49,732 bases of DNA from Brumimicrobium aurantiacum (GCF_003402975.1 NZ_QURB01000012.1:1-49732); one strand, 5' to 3'; numbered from the stretch's first letter, positions 1 to 8,070 are shown. Notes: generated from the letters alone by a model not told the origin. Program-made: numbers and translations.

Positions 1-42
1 GCATAGACAAAACATATTAATAAGAAAACAATACAAATCAAA

Positions 43-74
43 AAAGCTGAGTAATGACGTCATTACTCAGCTTT
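43..74 (-). terminator. Rho-independent terminator, perfect 32-nt palindrome
   Basis: Each arm is AAAGCTGAGTAATGAC and the arms meet with no loop at a central GACGTC. On the minus strand it is followed by a run of T. It lies about 65 nt past the stop codon of the minus-strand T9SS cargo gene and should end that transcript. Because both flanks are A/T runs it could work in either direction. Confidence 0.75.
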
Positions 75-140
75 AATTTATAACTTTAATCCTTTAATAA
101 TCTGTATCGCTTATTTAGGACTTGACAATTGATGTTGTAA

Positions 141-1409
141 TTACTTACGTACAACCAATTTGTTTGTTTTGATAACCTCACCATTTTGGTCACGAACAGT
201 GTAGATATATACACCATTGTTTAGGTCACTAACGTTAACTTTCTTTGTTCCGTTAACAATTGAAGAGTTTACAACTTCTTGTCCAGTAACAGAGTTAATT
301 GTAACAGTACCGTTCACTAAACCATCAACTTTAATGTTTACAAAGTTAGACGCTGGGTTAGGGTATACGTTGATCTCTTTGATTTCTTTCTCTACAGAAA
401 GTCCACCGTCAAGTGTAATAGCGTTTGAAGCATCATATACATCATTGTATCCGTTAGCTCCTTCTACTAAAACGTAAACAACCATTTCCTCATTTGGTAC
501 GATTGCAGCCGCTTCAACAGCATTTCCAGCAGCATTTATTTTCCAGTACTCACCTGTAGCTGTAAAGTTATACGTTTGATTTGAACCATTTGGAGTGATT
601 TGAATACCATTTGCTTTAATGAATCCAATATCGTCATTTAGTTGACTTGGTGTAACAGCAGATGTCATTGCTAAAACATAGTAACTAGATACATTTGTTT
701 CGTCTGGTGTATCAAAAGAAACAGTTAAATCAGAACCATCCTCGTTATCAGAAACATCTGAAGCTACAATGTTTGTCGCATTTGGTGCATCAGGAATAGC
801 AGGTCCAACTGTGATGTTATCTACAGAAATCGTAGAACCTAAAGTTAATGTAGAGGCTGCACCTTGAAGTATTTGACTTTCACTACTTGCTATAAAAATA
901 GTGTATTCTGAAACAGATCCGATGTATTGCATGTCTACAGTAACATTTTGGAAAGTAGCTTCTGTTCCTGCGAAAGTAGCGAAACCTTGTCCAATTGCTG
1001 TTCCACCTGCATTGTATGCGTTGATAAAGACGATAGCTGTGTCATTTGCAGCTACATCGTATTTTACATCCATTGAAAAACTTTCATATTTTGTAGATGT
1101 TATGATGTCTTGTGTAGCAATTCCACCATAGTCTCCATCAGGTGCGTTTGTTGGATCTGTAGAGTTTGCAAGGTTGAACGTTGTTAATTCAATATAGCTA
1201 GACCCTTCAGTAGCACCAGTCGTTACTTCAGTAGCTGGTGTAAGTGGGTTAGTTCCATCAGTAACGTCACCAAGCGTTGTTAAAATGTTTAGTGTATTCC
1301 AATCATCTGGTTCATCATTTGTCCATGACTCAAATCCTGGATTTAAAACTTGTGCGTTAATACTTGCAGTAGCAATTAAAGCTAATGCAGAAAAGTAAAT
1401 TTTTTTCAT
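141..1409 (-). CDS. T9SS type A cargo protein, secreted
   Basis: This encodes a secreted protein of about 422 residues. The start is placed at the ATG of MKKIYFSALALIATASINA, a clear signal peptide; an in-frame start eight codons upstream would put acidic residues before it. After the signal comes a segment starting VLNPGFESW that resembles carbohydrate-binding or adhesin-type beta domains, then a fibronectin-like stretch. The last 75 or so residues are a typical type A sorting domain (VYPNPASNFVNI, then GVYIYTV and a basic KLVVRK end), which directs export through the type IX system and cell-surface attachment. It stands alone, with a strong terminator downstream. The substrate or partner cannot be told from the sequence. 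Confidence 0.85.
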   Translation of the reverse strand: MKKIYFSALALIATASINAQVLNPGFESWTNDEPDDWNTLNILTTLGDVTDGTNPLTPATEVTTGATEGSSYIELTTFNLANSTDPTNAPDGDYGGIATQDIITSTKYESFSMDVKYDVAANDTAIVFINAYNAGGTAIGQGFATFAGTEATFQNVTVDMQYIGSVSEYTIFIASSESQILQGAASTLTLGSTISVDNITVGPAIPDAPNATNIVASDVSDNEDGSDLTVSFDTPDETNVSSYYVLAMTSAVTPSQLNDDIGFIKANGIQITPNGSNQTYNFTATGEYWKINAAGNAVEAAAIVPNEEMVVYVLVEGANGYNDVYDASNAITLDGGLSVEKEIKEINVYPNPASNFVNIKVDGLVNGTVTINSVTGQEVVNSSIVNGTKKVNVSDLNNGVYIYTVRDQNGEVIKTNKLVVRK

Positions 1410-1520
1410 ATCTATAATTTTGTTTGATTCCAAAACTAATATTTAAATAATGAATAATCTAATCTTATTAAGTTTTTAATATTTTTTATGATTGAGTGGG
1501 TGAATATGTTTATTGAACGG

Positions 1521-4478
1521 TTAAAATCGCTGATCATCAACTTCCTTAAGTTTAACTTGTTTGTTAACTTCTAGACTAAAATAACCAAAATCCTGGGTAA
1601 CTTTTCCCTGTATCTTATAAATACCCTTTCCTCTAAATGGATATGATTTGACACTAGGAGGAAAATGAACAGTATCAAAAACATGTCCTTCGCAATCTTG
1701 AAAGGTTCCAAAATTCATTATTTCTCCTTTTTTTGTTCTTGTTGGCTTTATTGCCACTAGATATCCATAGACAATAATATGCTGACCGTCATATTTAGAA
1801 AAGTCCTTAACGGGAATGAAATTTTGAATAGGCTTTTCTAAAAGATCAAATGGTTGTCCCAATGGGAAACCTAAAAGATCTAACTCCTCAAAGGTTTGCT
1901 CTAGTTTCTCTGTTTGAAGTTGTGGTAACTGATACTGCTTGGTCTCTTGCTGAAATAATAGGGCTTGATGTTTGACTACCTTTGCTTTCTTATAAAATAA
2001 ATGTGCTTGCCATTTTAAGGCTTGTTTATTGGTTGAAAGTGTTCGAAATGCACCGATTCGAATAAGTAACAATAGATTTTCCAATGTAGGATGCAACATT
2101 CTCAAATAATGATCCAATGAGTTGAAATTCCCATTTTCTGCTCTAAAACGGAGTAATCTTATTATTTCTTTACTGTCAATTCCCAAAATAAGCTGAAAAC
2201 CGAGGTAAATTGTCTTTCCTTTAATTACTGTTTCCCACTTACTGTTTTGTATACAAGGTGGTTCTATGTTTGCACCTAGCCTTCTCGCTTCGTGAATGTA
2301 GAATTCTGTGGAGTAGTATCCTCCAAAATTATTGATGGTGGCAACCATATATTCTAAAGGAAAGTAGGCTTTGAGATACAAGCTTTGAAAACTTTCTACA
2401 GCATAGGAAGCCGAATGTCCTTTGGAAAAGGCATAACCTGCAAAACTTTCAATTTGTTCCCATATCGTTTGTGTGAGTTCATCAGCATAGCCTTTTGCTT
2501 TACAATTGGAGAAAAATTGATCTCGTATGGCTGTAAACTCTCCTCGGGAACGGTATTTTCCTGACATTCCTCGTCTTAAAATATCGGCTTCATCTAGTGT
2601 TAATCCTGCGAAATGATGTGCTACTTTTATCACATCTTCTTGGTAAACCATAATTCCATAAGTCTCAGGCATAATGGATAGCAAGAGCGGATGTCCAAGC
2701 TTTCTCCGTGCTTTATCTTTGTGGCGTAGAATGTATTCTTTCATCATTCCTGAACTGGAAACTCCCGGACGAATAATAGAACTCGCAGCAACTAAATCTA
2801 AATAAGTTGTTGTTTTCAATTTTTTCATGAGCATGCGCATAGCGGGAGACTCTACATAAAAACAGCCCATAGCTTCGCCGTTTTGCAACATCTTCTGAAT
2901 TTTCTTGTCTTGTTTGAAAAAGACCAAGTCATGAATGTCGTGGATTTTAGCTTCGGGTTGATTGTAAGCAATGACGTCCAAACTTTCACGAATTTTACTC
3001 AATCCTCGTTGACTCAAAATGTCAAACTTGTACAGGCCAACATCTTCGGCTTCTAGCATTGAGAATTGTACTGTTGGAAAACCTTTCGGTGGTAGAAATG
3101 TAGCACTCAACCATGAAGTTGGTTTTTCACTAATGATTACTCCACCTGCATGGATACTCAAATGGGAGGGGAGTCCTTCGATGTATTTTCCATATTTTAA
3201 TACCAACTGACTCATGTGGTCGAGTTCATGAAGTTGGAATTTTCCTTTGGCTAGTTTATCAATTTCTGATTTTGGAAGTCCCAATACTTTTCCTAGTTCA
3301 CGTACACAACTTCTGTATTTAAAAGTGTTGTAAGTGCAAATCAAGGCTGTGTTTGGAAAACGATTAAAGATGTACTTTAAAACATCGTCGCGTTCTCTCC
3401 AAGAAAAATCAATGTCAAAATCGGGTGGATTTTTACGGTGTAGATTGATGAAGCGTTCGAAATAGAGGTCGAGTTCTAATGGATCAACATCGGTAATTCC
3501 CAATAAATAAGCGACTATACTGTTGGCTCCACTTCCTCGTCCCACATGAAAGTAAGTTTGAGATTTCGCATAATGAATAATATCCCAAGTCACAAGAAAG
3601 TATGCCATATATCCTTTTTGTTCAATGACTTTTATTTCCCTATCAATTCGCTCTGTAATTTCTTTAGCTGTTTTGTTTTCTGTTGAAAAATCAGCCCAAG
3701 GATATCGTTTAGCTCTTCCTTTTAAACATAAGGATTGAATCAATGCTTTGTCTTCTTCATGTGTTCCGGTATAAGTTTGAATGTTTTGAGGTTCAGAATT
3801 GTCATTGAATCCAAAGTCGATTTTACATTGTGCTAAAAGTTCGAAAGTTTGAGTAATTACAAAGTTTGCTGGTTCAAATTTAGCATTCAATTCTTTTAAA
3901 TTGTAAAACCATTCTGTTTCAGGAGCTTGTTCCGACTTCGATAATTGAGAGAGCAACGTGTTTTCATTAATTGCGCGCAATAAACGATGTGTATTGAATT
4001 CCCTTTTTGATTGAAAAGTCATTATTGGAGCAGCCAAGAGTTTCTCTTTCGCTACATCTTTAATAAATGGCACTTTGTTGATTTCATGGGCTTGGATACC
4101 GATAAATTCATGCTCGCGTAAATACTTTGGTTTTTGACCTAAAGGATAAATAACTTTACAGTTGGCAAAGTAGGGCGCAACTTTTGGGAAATTGATGTTT
4201 TCATGTAAATGCGCTGTTAAAAACGCATTCATTTCGTGAAATCCTCTGTTGTTTTGAGCGATGATTAAATAGCAATGTTGCATTCCATTTCTGATGTCTA
4301 CTCCAGCCACAATCGGAAAGTCGATTTCTTGTGCATATTTTAAACTGCTTAAAATTGCAGTAGTTGTATTGATGTCTGTTATAGCTAAACATGGAAATTC
4401 ATGATTTTTTGCCCACTGAATTATTTTTTCAGGGGATTTCATGCCATAACCTATGCTGTATTTTGTGTGGATGAACAT
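1521..4478 (-). CDS. DNA polymerase III alpha subunit, DnaE2/ImuC-like (error-prone type)
   Basis: A C-family DNA polymerase of about 985 residues, shorter than replicative DnaE (usually about 1,160 or more). The palm is intact: PPDFDIDFS supplies the paired catalytic aspartates, preceded by GRGSGANSIVAYLLGI. The N-terminal PHP domain is degenerate: the usual HxHS and TDH motifs read IHTKYS and ITDINTT, so PHP nuclease activity is unlikely. An OB-fold lies near the C terminus, and the long tau-binding tail of replicative enzymes is absent. The ATG at 4478 is preferred; a GTG 31 codons upstream would add a lysine-rich stretch not expected in the family. It follows a Y-family polymerase gene on the same strand, the arrangement of mutagenic repair cassettes. 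That it is the damage-inducible rather than the replicative enzyme is inferred from length and context. Confidence 0.85.
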   Translation of the reverse strand: MFIHTKYSIGYGMKSPEKIIQWAKNHEFPCLAITDINTTTAILSSLKYAQEIDFPIVAGVDIRNGMQHCYLIIAQNNRGFHEMNAFLTAHLHENINFPKVAPYFANCKVIYPLGQKPKYLREHEFIGIQAHEINKVPFIKDVAKEKLLAAPIMTFQSKREFNTHRLLRAINENTLLSQLSKSEQAPETEWFYNLKELNAKFEPANFVITQTFELLAQCKIDFGFNDNSEPQNIQTYTGTHEEDKALIQSLCLKGRAKRYPWADFSTENKTAKEITERIDREIKVIEQKGYMAYFLVTWDIIHYAKSQTYFHVGRGSGANSIVAYLLGITDVDPLELDLYFERFINLHRKNPPDFDIDFSWRERDDVLKYIFNRFPNTALICTYNTFKYRSCVRELGKVLGLPKSEIDKLAKGKFQLHELDHMSQLVLKYGKYIEGLPSHLSIHAGGVIISEKPTSWLSATFLPPKGFPTVQFSMLEAEDVGLYKFDILSQRGLSKIRESLDVIAYNQPEAKIHDIHDLVFFKQDKKIQKMLQNGEAMGCFYVESPAMRMLMKKLKTTTYLDLVAASSIIRPGVSSSGMMKEYILRHKDKARRKLGHPLLLSIMPETYGIMVYQEDVIKVAHHFAGLTLDEADILRRGMSGKYRSRGEFTAIRDQFFSNCKAKGYADELTQTIWEQIESFAGYAFSKGHSASYAVESFQSLYLKAYFPLEYMVATINNFGGYYSTEFYIHEARRLGANIEPPCIQNSKWETVIKGKTIYLGFQLILGIDSKEIIRLLRFRAENGNFNSLDHYLRMLHPTLENLLLLIRIGAFRTLSTNKQALKWQAHLFYKKAKVVKHQALLFQQETKQYQLPQLQTEKLEQTFEELDLLGFPLGQPFDLLEKPIQNFIPVKDFSKYDGQHIIVYGYLVAIKPTRTKKGEIMNFGTFQDCEGHVFDTVHFPPSVKSYPFRGKGIYKIQGKVTQDFGYFSLEVNKQVKLKEVDDQRF

Positions 4479-4642
4479 TTTTACTTTTATTTTAAATGGC
4501 TTTTTTAATTTGTTTCGAATCTTTAATAAAAATGCTTTAAAGGCAAGGCTTGTGAAGTTTTTAATTGTCACGAGTTTACTCTCGTAAATGATTGTAATTA
4601 AAAACGAGCATAACGAAGTATTTGAAGCATTCTTATTAAAGA

Positions 4643-5791
4643 TTACTTGGAGCGGGCATACATCACGCTATCCTTCCCAAACCTATTTCTGATACGGTCC
4701 ATCGCTTGATATAAGTTTGAATACTTTCCATCGTCGGTAAATAAGCTGATTTGCTGTCCACCTTGCACCAAATGACTCAAACGTACACCAACTAATCTTA
4801 CCCTTACGCGACGTTGATACAATTGATTGAATAAAGTGAGTATCAAAGGAATTATTTCATGATCCGCTGCAGTGTAGGGGATTTTTCGTTGTAAGGTTTT
4901 GGTTTGAAAATCAGAATAGCGAACTTTTACTGTAACGCAGGCAGTAACTTTGTGACTTAGTCTGAGTTTGTAGGTGAGTTTTTCTCCCATTCCGCAAAGT
5001 AAAGCGCGTATACGTTGAATATCGATACTATCTTGTTCAAAAGTATGTTCTGTTGAAATAGATTTTTTTTCATTGTACTGCACAACAGGAGATGTGTCTA
5101 TTCCATGTGCTTTTTTCCAGATAGCACGACCCATTTTTCCAAAAACTTGTTCCAGTAATTCAACTGGCATTTCTTGAAGCGTTTGGATTTTTTTGACACC
5201 TAATCCACAGAAGGTTTGGTATGTTTTTAATCCAACAGAAGGGATTTTTCGAATAGACAAAGGCGCTAAAAATGTACGTTCACTTCCGTAATCAACATTA
5301 ATTGCATTATTTGGTTTAGCTTCTCCAGTTGCAATCTTAGAAACTGTCTTGTTTTCTGATAAACCAAATGAAATAGGAAGTCCCGATTCTCGAATAATAC
5401 GTTCCCGAAGTTCTTTGGCGTATTGTAAACAACCAAAGAATTTGTCCATTCCAGAGAAATCCATATAAAACTCATCAATTGAACTTTTCTCATAAACAGG
5501 CGACGCATCCTTTACGATGTCTGTAATTAAGCGTGAGTATTTGCTGTAAGTTTCGGAATTTCCAGCAATTACAATCGCTTCGGGACAACGTCTTATGGCT
5601 AGTTTCATTGGCATGGCAGAATGAATCCCGAATTTTCGAGCTTCATAGCTACAGGAGGCGACGACACCCCGATCTGAAGAACCTCCAATTAGAATGGGTT
5701 TTCCTTCGAGTCGACTATCTGTGAGTCGTTCGCAAGAGACAAAAAATGTGTCCAAATCCATGTGGACAATAGCACGGTGTTGTTGTTGCAT
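4643..5791 (-). CDS. dinB: DNA polymerase IV, Y-family translesion polymerase
   Basis: A 382-residue Y-family polymerase that copies past damaged bases. The catalytic acidic residues are visible: D12 in HMDLDTFF and D106-E107 in SSIDEFYMDF. A helix-hairpin-helix (KIPSVGLKTYQTF) and a little-finger domain follow. It is the first gene of a two-gene minus-strand unit with the DnaE2-like polymerase, 164 nt apart. No imuA or lexA is present nearby. A 16-nt inverted repeat about 40 nt upstream of the ATG may be the operator that makes the pair damage-inducible. The start codon is the first ATG and gives the usual short N terminus. Confidence 0.9.
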   Translation of the reverse strand: MQQQHRAIVHMDLDTFFVSCERLTDSRLEGKPILIGGSSDRGVVASCSYEARKFGIHSAMPMKLAIRRCPEAIVIAGNSETYSKYSRLITDIVKDASPVYEKSSIDEFYMDFSGMDKFFGCLQYAKELRERIIRESGLPISFGLSENKTVSKIATGEAKPNNAINVDYGSERTFLAPLSIRKIPSVGLKTYQTFCGLGVKKIQTLQEMPVELLEQVFGKMGRAIWKKAHGIDTSPVVQYNEKKSISTEHTFEQDSIDIQRIRALLCGMGEKLTYKLRLSHKVTACVTVKVRYSDFQTKTLQRKIPYTAADHEIIPLILTLFNQLYQRRVRVRLVGVRLSHLVQGGQQISLFTDDGKYSNLYQAMDRIRNRFGKDSVMYARSK

Positions 5792-5829
5792 TTGTTCAGT
5801 TTTACGTTTGTTTAAAAGTCTTATACATC

Positions 5830-5845
5830 TGAACCAAAAGGTTCA
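5830..5845 (-). promoter_or_regulatory. Candidate SOS-type operator upstream of dinB
   Basis: A perfect inverted repeat TGAACC-AAAA-GGTTCA lies 39-54 nt upstream of the dinB start. On the minus strand it overlaps the end of TGTATTTG, which differs by one base from the Bacteroidota -7 box TANNTTTG. A repressor bound here would block initiation. The half site GAAC/GTTC resembles LexA boxes of other phyla, but the spacing (6 nt) differs from the Bacillus type (4 nt). The regulator is not in this window. Confidence 0.4.
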
Positions 5846-5980
5846 AATACATGTAAAACTGCATATCGTTTTGGGTAGTAGAAATTTGTGTTTTTGGCAC
5901 TTGTTTTTACGCTTACAAATGTAATAAATGTTTATTTACTAATCTATATCTTGATTAGAATTTAATCAATTTTGGTTAGA

Positions 5981-6023
5981 TTAGGTTAGGTTAGGTTAGG
6001 TTAGGTTAGGTTAGGTTAGGTTA
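5981..6023. repeat. Microsatellite (TTAGG)8
   Basis: Eight perfect copies of TTAGG plus a partial ninth, preceded by a degenerate GGTTAGA. It lies about 190 nt upstream of dinB and directly beside the CGC-rich repeat that holds the IS110 element. The unit equals the insect telomere repeat, but the setting is plainly bacterial. A pentameric tract like this is prone to length change by slippage; it is outside any gene. Confidence 0.9.
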
Positions 6024-6117
6024 ATTCCACGTTAATCTGCGTTATAACATATCACTCCACACTCCATCAGCGTCCACAACACCAAAGGCGGCTCTCTGCG
6101 AAATCTTAGCGTTCTCC
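6024..6117. repeat. Left part of CGC-rich dispersed repeat, split by the IS110 element
   Basis: Contains spaced CTGCG, GCGTCC, GGCGGC, CTCTGCG and TTAGCGTTCTCC motifs. Joined to 7528-7540 across the insertion it reads TTAGCGTTCTCCGCGGTTAA, which matches the style of the repeats at 31621-31961. No gene is supported here. Confidence 0.6.
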
Positions 6118-6125
6118 TATGTTTG
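6118..6125 (+). promoter_or_regulatory. -7 box of a promoter formed only in the circular IS110
   Basis: TATGTTTG matches the Bacteroidota -7 consensus TANNTTTG exactly and is the first sequence inside the left end. In the joined (circular) form the right end supplies TTTG at 7504-7507, exactly 20 nt upstream. In the integrated state the equivalent position (6094-6097) reads CTCT, so the promoter would be weak or off. Confidence 0.55.
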
Positions 6126-6131
6126 TAATTC

Positions 6132-6310
6132 AATATATTTGAAGATAAATAAGATGAAAAGGAATGAGAGCTAATTTGCGAACAAGCAACCTTAAAGGTA
6201 TGTTCACGCGGAGAGATTGCCTCATTCCTTCTCAATTTCTTAGAGTTTGAACAGAATGTAAGGAATGCTACAATGTGGTATATCCAGAATGACCGATCAG
6301 TAGAAAAAAC
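6132..6310 (+). ncRNA. Putative IS110 bridge RNA
   Basis: This noncoding left end can fold into a 10-bp perfect stem (6159-6168 with 6221-6230, AAGGAATGAG) closing a 52-nt loop, followed by a second structured region. The first loop contains CGCGGAGA (6207-6214), complementary over 8 nt to the right target junction TCTCCGCG. The following region contains ACAGAAT (6251-6257), identical to the right end of the element (7517-7523). These are the expected places for target-binding and donor-binding guides in a bridge RNA. The left target guide is only partly matched (6 of 10 positions) and I could not find a convincing right donor guide. Both RNA ends are estimates. Confidence 0.5.
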
Positions 6311-6358
6311 GGAGGGAAATGATTCATCTTATTCTAATATTAATTAAAAATTCATATT

Positions 6359-7405
6359 ATGGATATTGTAAAACAAGCAGTAGGCATTGATGTTTCTCAA
6401 AAGGAACTAGTGGTTTGTTTAGGTAGAATGGATTCAGATTTTACACCAGAACTCTACGCTCACAAGGTGTTTAATAATACTGAACATGGCTTTAAAACAT
6501 TATTGCTTTGGGTTAAAACACACACTTTAGAGTCGATTAAACTTCGTTTTGTGATGGAAGCTACTGGAGTGTATCATGAGTCTTTTGCTTACTTTCTAGA
6601 TGAAAAAGGTTATGAATTAAGCGTAGTTTTACCCAATAAGATCAGTAATTATATTCGTTCGTTTAACTTAAAATCAAAAAATGATAAATCTGATTCTAGG
6701 GCTATTGCAATGTTTGGCTTGGAAAGAAAACTTGATAGCTGGCATAGACCTAAACCAATTTATAGAGAGATGAAGCAGCTTACTCGGGAACGAGATCAAG
6801 TACTTCATGAACGAACAATGGTTAAGAATCAACTACATGCAGAAAAAGTAGAAGCTCACCCTAACAAGCGTTCAATAGAGCGTTTAAACGAACGAATTAA
6901 ACTTTTAAATAGTCAAGAAAAAGAAATAAAAACAGAAATAAGTGATTTAATAAAGGCGGATAATTTGATTCTTGAAATAGTTGGCATCATCTGTACCATA
7001 CCAGGAATAGGCTTGGTAACCGCAGCAATTATTCTAGCTGAAACCAATGGTTTTGAATTGATCAAAAATAAAAGACAATTAGTTAGTTATGCTGGATTAG
7101 ATGTAAGAGAGAGGCAGTCTGGAACCTCAATAAATGGTAAAGCTCGAATAACGAAAAGAGGGAATAAACATTTAAGAAAAGCACTATACTTTCCAGCATG
7201 GACCGCAATAAGATATGATGAAAGATTTAAATTAACCTTTAGTCGACATGTGTCAAAACACGGTGTAAAAATGAAGGTAGGAGTTGTAATACAAAGAAAA
7301 CTACTAGAATTAGTGTTTGCTTTGTATAAAACGAGAAAACCTTATGATAAAGAGTATTTAAATGAATATGAAGAAGGTATGAAGAACAAAGTAGCTGTAG
7401 TATAA
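6359..7405 (+). CDS. IS110-family transposase (RuvC-like DEDD plus Tnp_20 domain)
   Basis: A complete 348-residue recombinase. The N-terminal RuvC-like domain shows the DEDD residues: D11 in GIDVSQ, E67 in VMEATGVY, and D109/D112 in NDKSDSRAIA. A coiled-coil linker (about 140-200) follows, then the C-terminal transposase-20 domain with IPGIGLVTAA and SYAGLDVRERQSGTSINGK, where the family's catalytic serine lies (S254 or S257). Length is normal and nothing is disrupted, so the copy may be active. In this family the enzyme works with an RNA made from the noncoding end of the element, which pairs with both target and donor. The start is the ATG after a short AT-rich leader. Confidence 0.92.
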   Translation: MDIVKQAVGIDVSQKELVVCLGRMDSDFTPELYAHKVFNNTEHGFKTLLLWVKTHTLESIKLRFVMEATGVYHESFAYFLDEKGYELSVVLPNKISNYIRSFNLKSKNDKSDSRAIAMFGLERKLDSWHRPKPIYREMKQLTRERDQVLHERTMVKNQLHAEKVEAHPNKRSIERLNERIKLLNSQEKEIKTEISDLIKADNLILEIVGIICTIPGIGLVTAAIILAETNGFELIKNKRQLVSYAGLDVRERQSGTSINGKARITKRGNKHLRKALYFPAWTAIRYDERFKLTFSRHVSKHGVKMKVGVVIQRKLLELVFALYKTRKPYDKEYLNEYEEGMKNKVAVV

Positions 7406-7537
7406 AAAATCAGAGGGTGGATTTATGAAAAAATCCTACCCTCTTAATAGGCTAGCTTAAAACTGCCATGAAAACAAATTTACGTAAAAAAAGCTAATGA
7501 AAATTTGTTTTCTAACACAGAATCTCCGCGGTTAACT

Positions 7538-7990
7538 CTAAATAATCACCTTCGTCGAATACTTCAACTCCTCTAAAACGATTTGTGATTCAATATCACT
7601 TACATTTGAAATAGATGCCACATCGTTTACCAAAAAGTCACGATACTCTTTGATACTCGAAAATCTAGCTTTGGCTAAAAAGTCATAAGAACCAGAAATG
7701 TGATAAAATTCAGTAATTGATTCTAGAGATTCCATTTGTTGGATGAATTCTGTTCGTTTCGAAACGTGATGGTCTTTCACAGTGAGATTTAAAAAAACGA
7801 CAATCGATTTTCCGAGTAAATCTGCATCCAATAGGGCAACATATTGTTTTATGTATCCCGCTTTTTCTAATTTTTTAATCCTTTCGTAGATAGGAGTAGT
7901 GGTTAAAGAAAGTTCAGAAGCCATTTCTTTAGCCGTCTTTAAACAGTCGGTTTGGAGAATTTCAAGGATTCGCTTATCAATATTATCCAT
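7538..7990 (-). CDS. Lrp/AsnC-family transcriptional regulator
   Basis: A 150-residue protein of normal length: an N-terminal helix-turn-helix (about 1-60, with TPIYERIKKLEKAGYI as the recognition region) and a C-terminal RAM/ligand-binding domain (about 65-145). Members usually form octamers and respond to amino acids. It is divergent from the arginine decarboxylase operon across 148 nt of AT-rich DNA with inverted repeats, so arginine-related control of that operon is the natural guess. The IS110 element sits only about 11 nt beyond its stop codon, so its 3' end or terminator may have been altered. Confidence 0.9.
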   Translation of the reverse strand: MDNIDKRILEILQTDCLKTAKEMASELSLTTTPIYERIKKLEKAGYIKQYVALLDADLLGKSIVVFLNLTVKDHHVSKRTEFIQQMESLESITEFYHISGSYDFLAKARFSSIKEYRDFLVNDVASISNVSDIESQIVLEELKYSTKVII

Positions 7991-8025
7991 TTTTAGTGTT
8001 TTTATCTGTAAATATATATGATATA

Positions 8026-8070
8026 AGTAAAATACACTAAGTTTTACTCATTAGTATTTTATTTCACTTA
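8026..8070. promoter_or_regulatory. Candidate Lrp-binding region between divergent genes
   Basis: AGTAAAA (8026-8032) and TTTTACT (8042-8048) form an inverted repeat 9 nt apart. A second, looser pair is ATAAGT...AAAATAC (8023-8034) with GTATTTTATTTCACTTAT (8054-8070). Clustered AT-rich inverted repeats between an Lrp-type gene and its neighbour fit autoregulation and control of the polyamine operon. The precise sites are a guess. Confidence 0.3.

Larger units (their letters stand above)
6116..7525 (+). mobile_element. IS110-family insertion sequence, about 1,410 bp
   Basis: The ends are placed from a shared TCTCC at 6113-6117 and 7523-7527. Deleting one copy and everything between rejoins a CGC-rich repeat without a gap. 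There are no terminal inverted repeats and no clear target duplication beyond this short core, as expected for the family. The long noncoding stretch lies upstream of the transposase (about 240 nt), the arrangement of the IS110 group rather than the IS1111 group. A CT core, as in IS621, is compatible with both junctions. The exact cut within TCTCC cannot be fixed from one copy. Confidence 0.7.

Noticed and set aside
1521-4571. DnaE2-like protein starting at the upstream GTG
   Set aside because: It would add 31 lysine-rich residues before the PHP-like domain with no family support.
5981-6023. Telomere or eukaryotic contamination suggested by TTAGG
   Set aside because: The array is short, internal, and flanked by bacterial genes on the same continuous sequence.
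6032-6235. Open frame of 67 codons on the minus strand upstream of the IS110 transposase
   Set aside because: It covers the CGC repeat and the putative bridge RNA, crosses the IS boundary and has no protein-like features.
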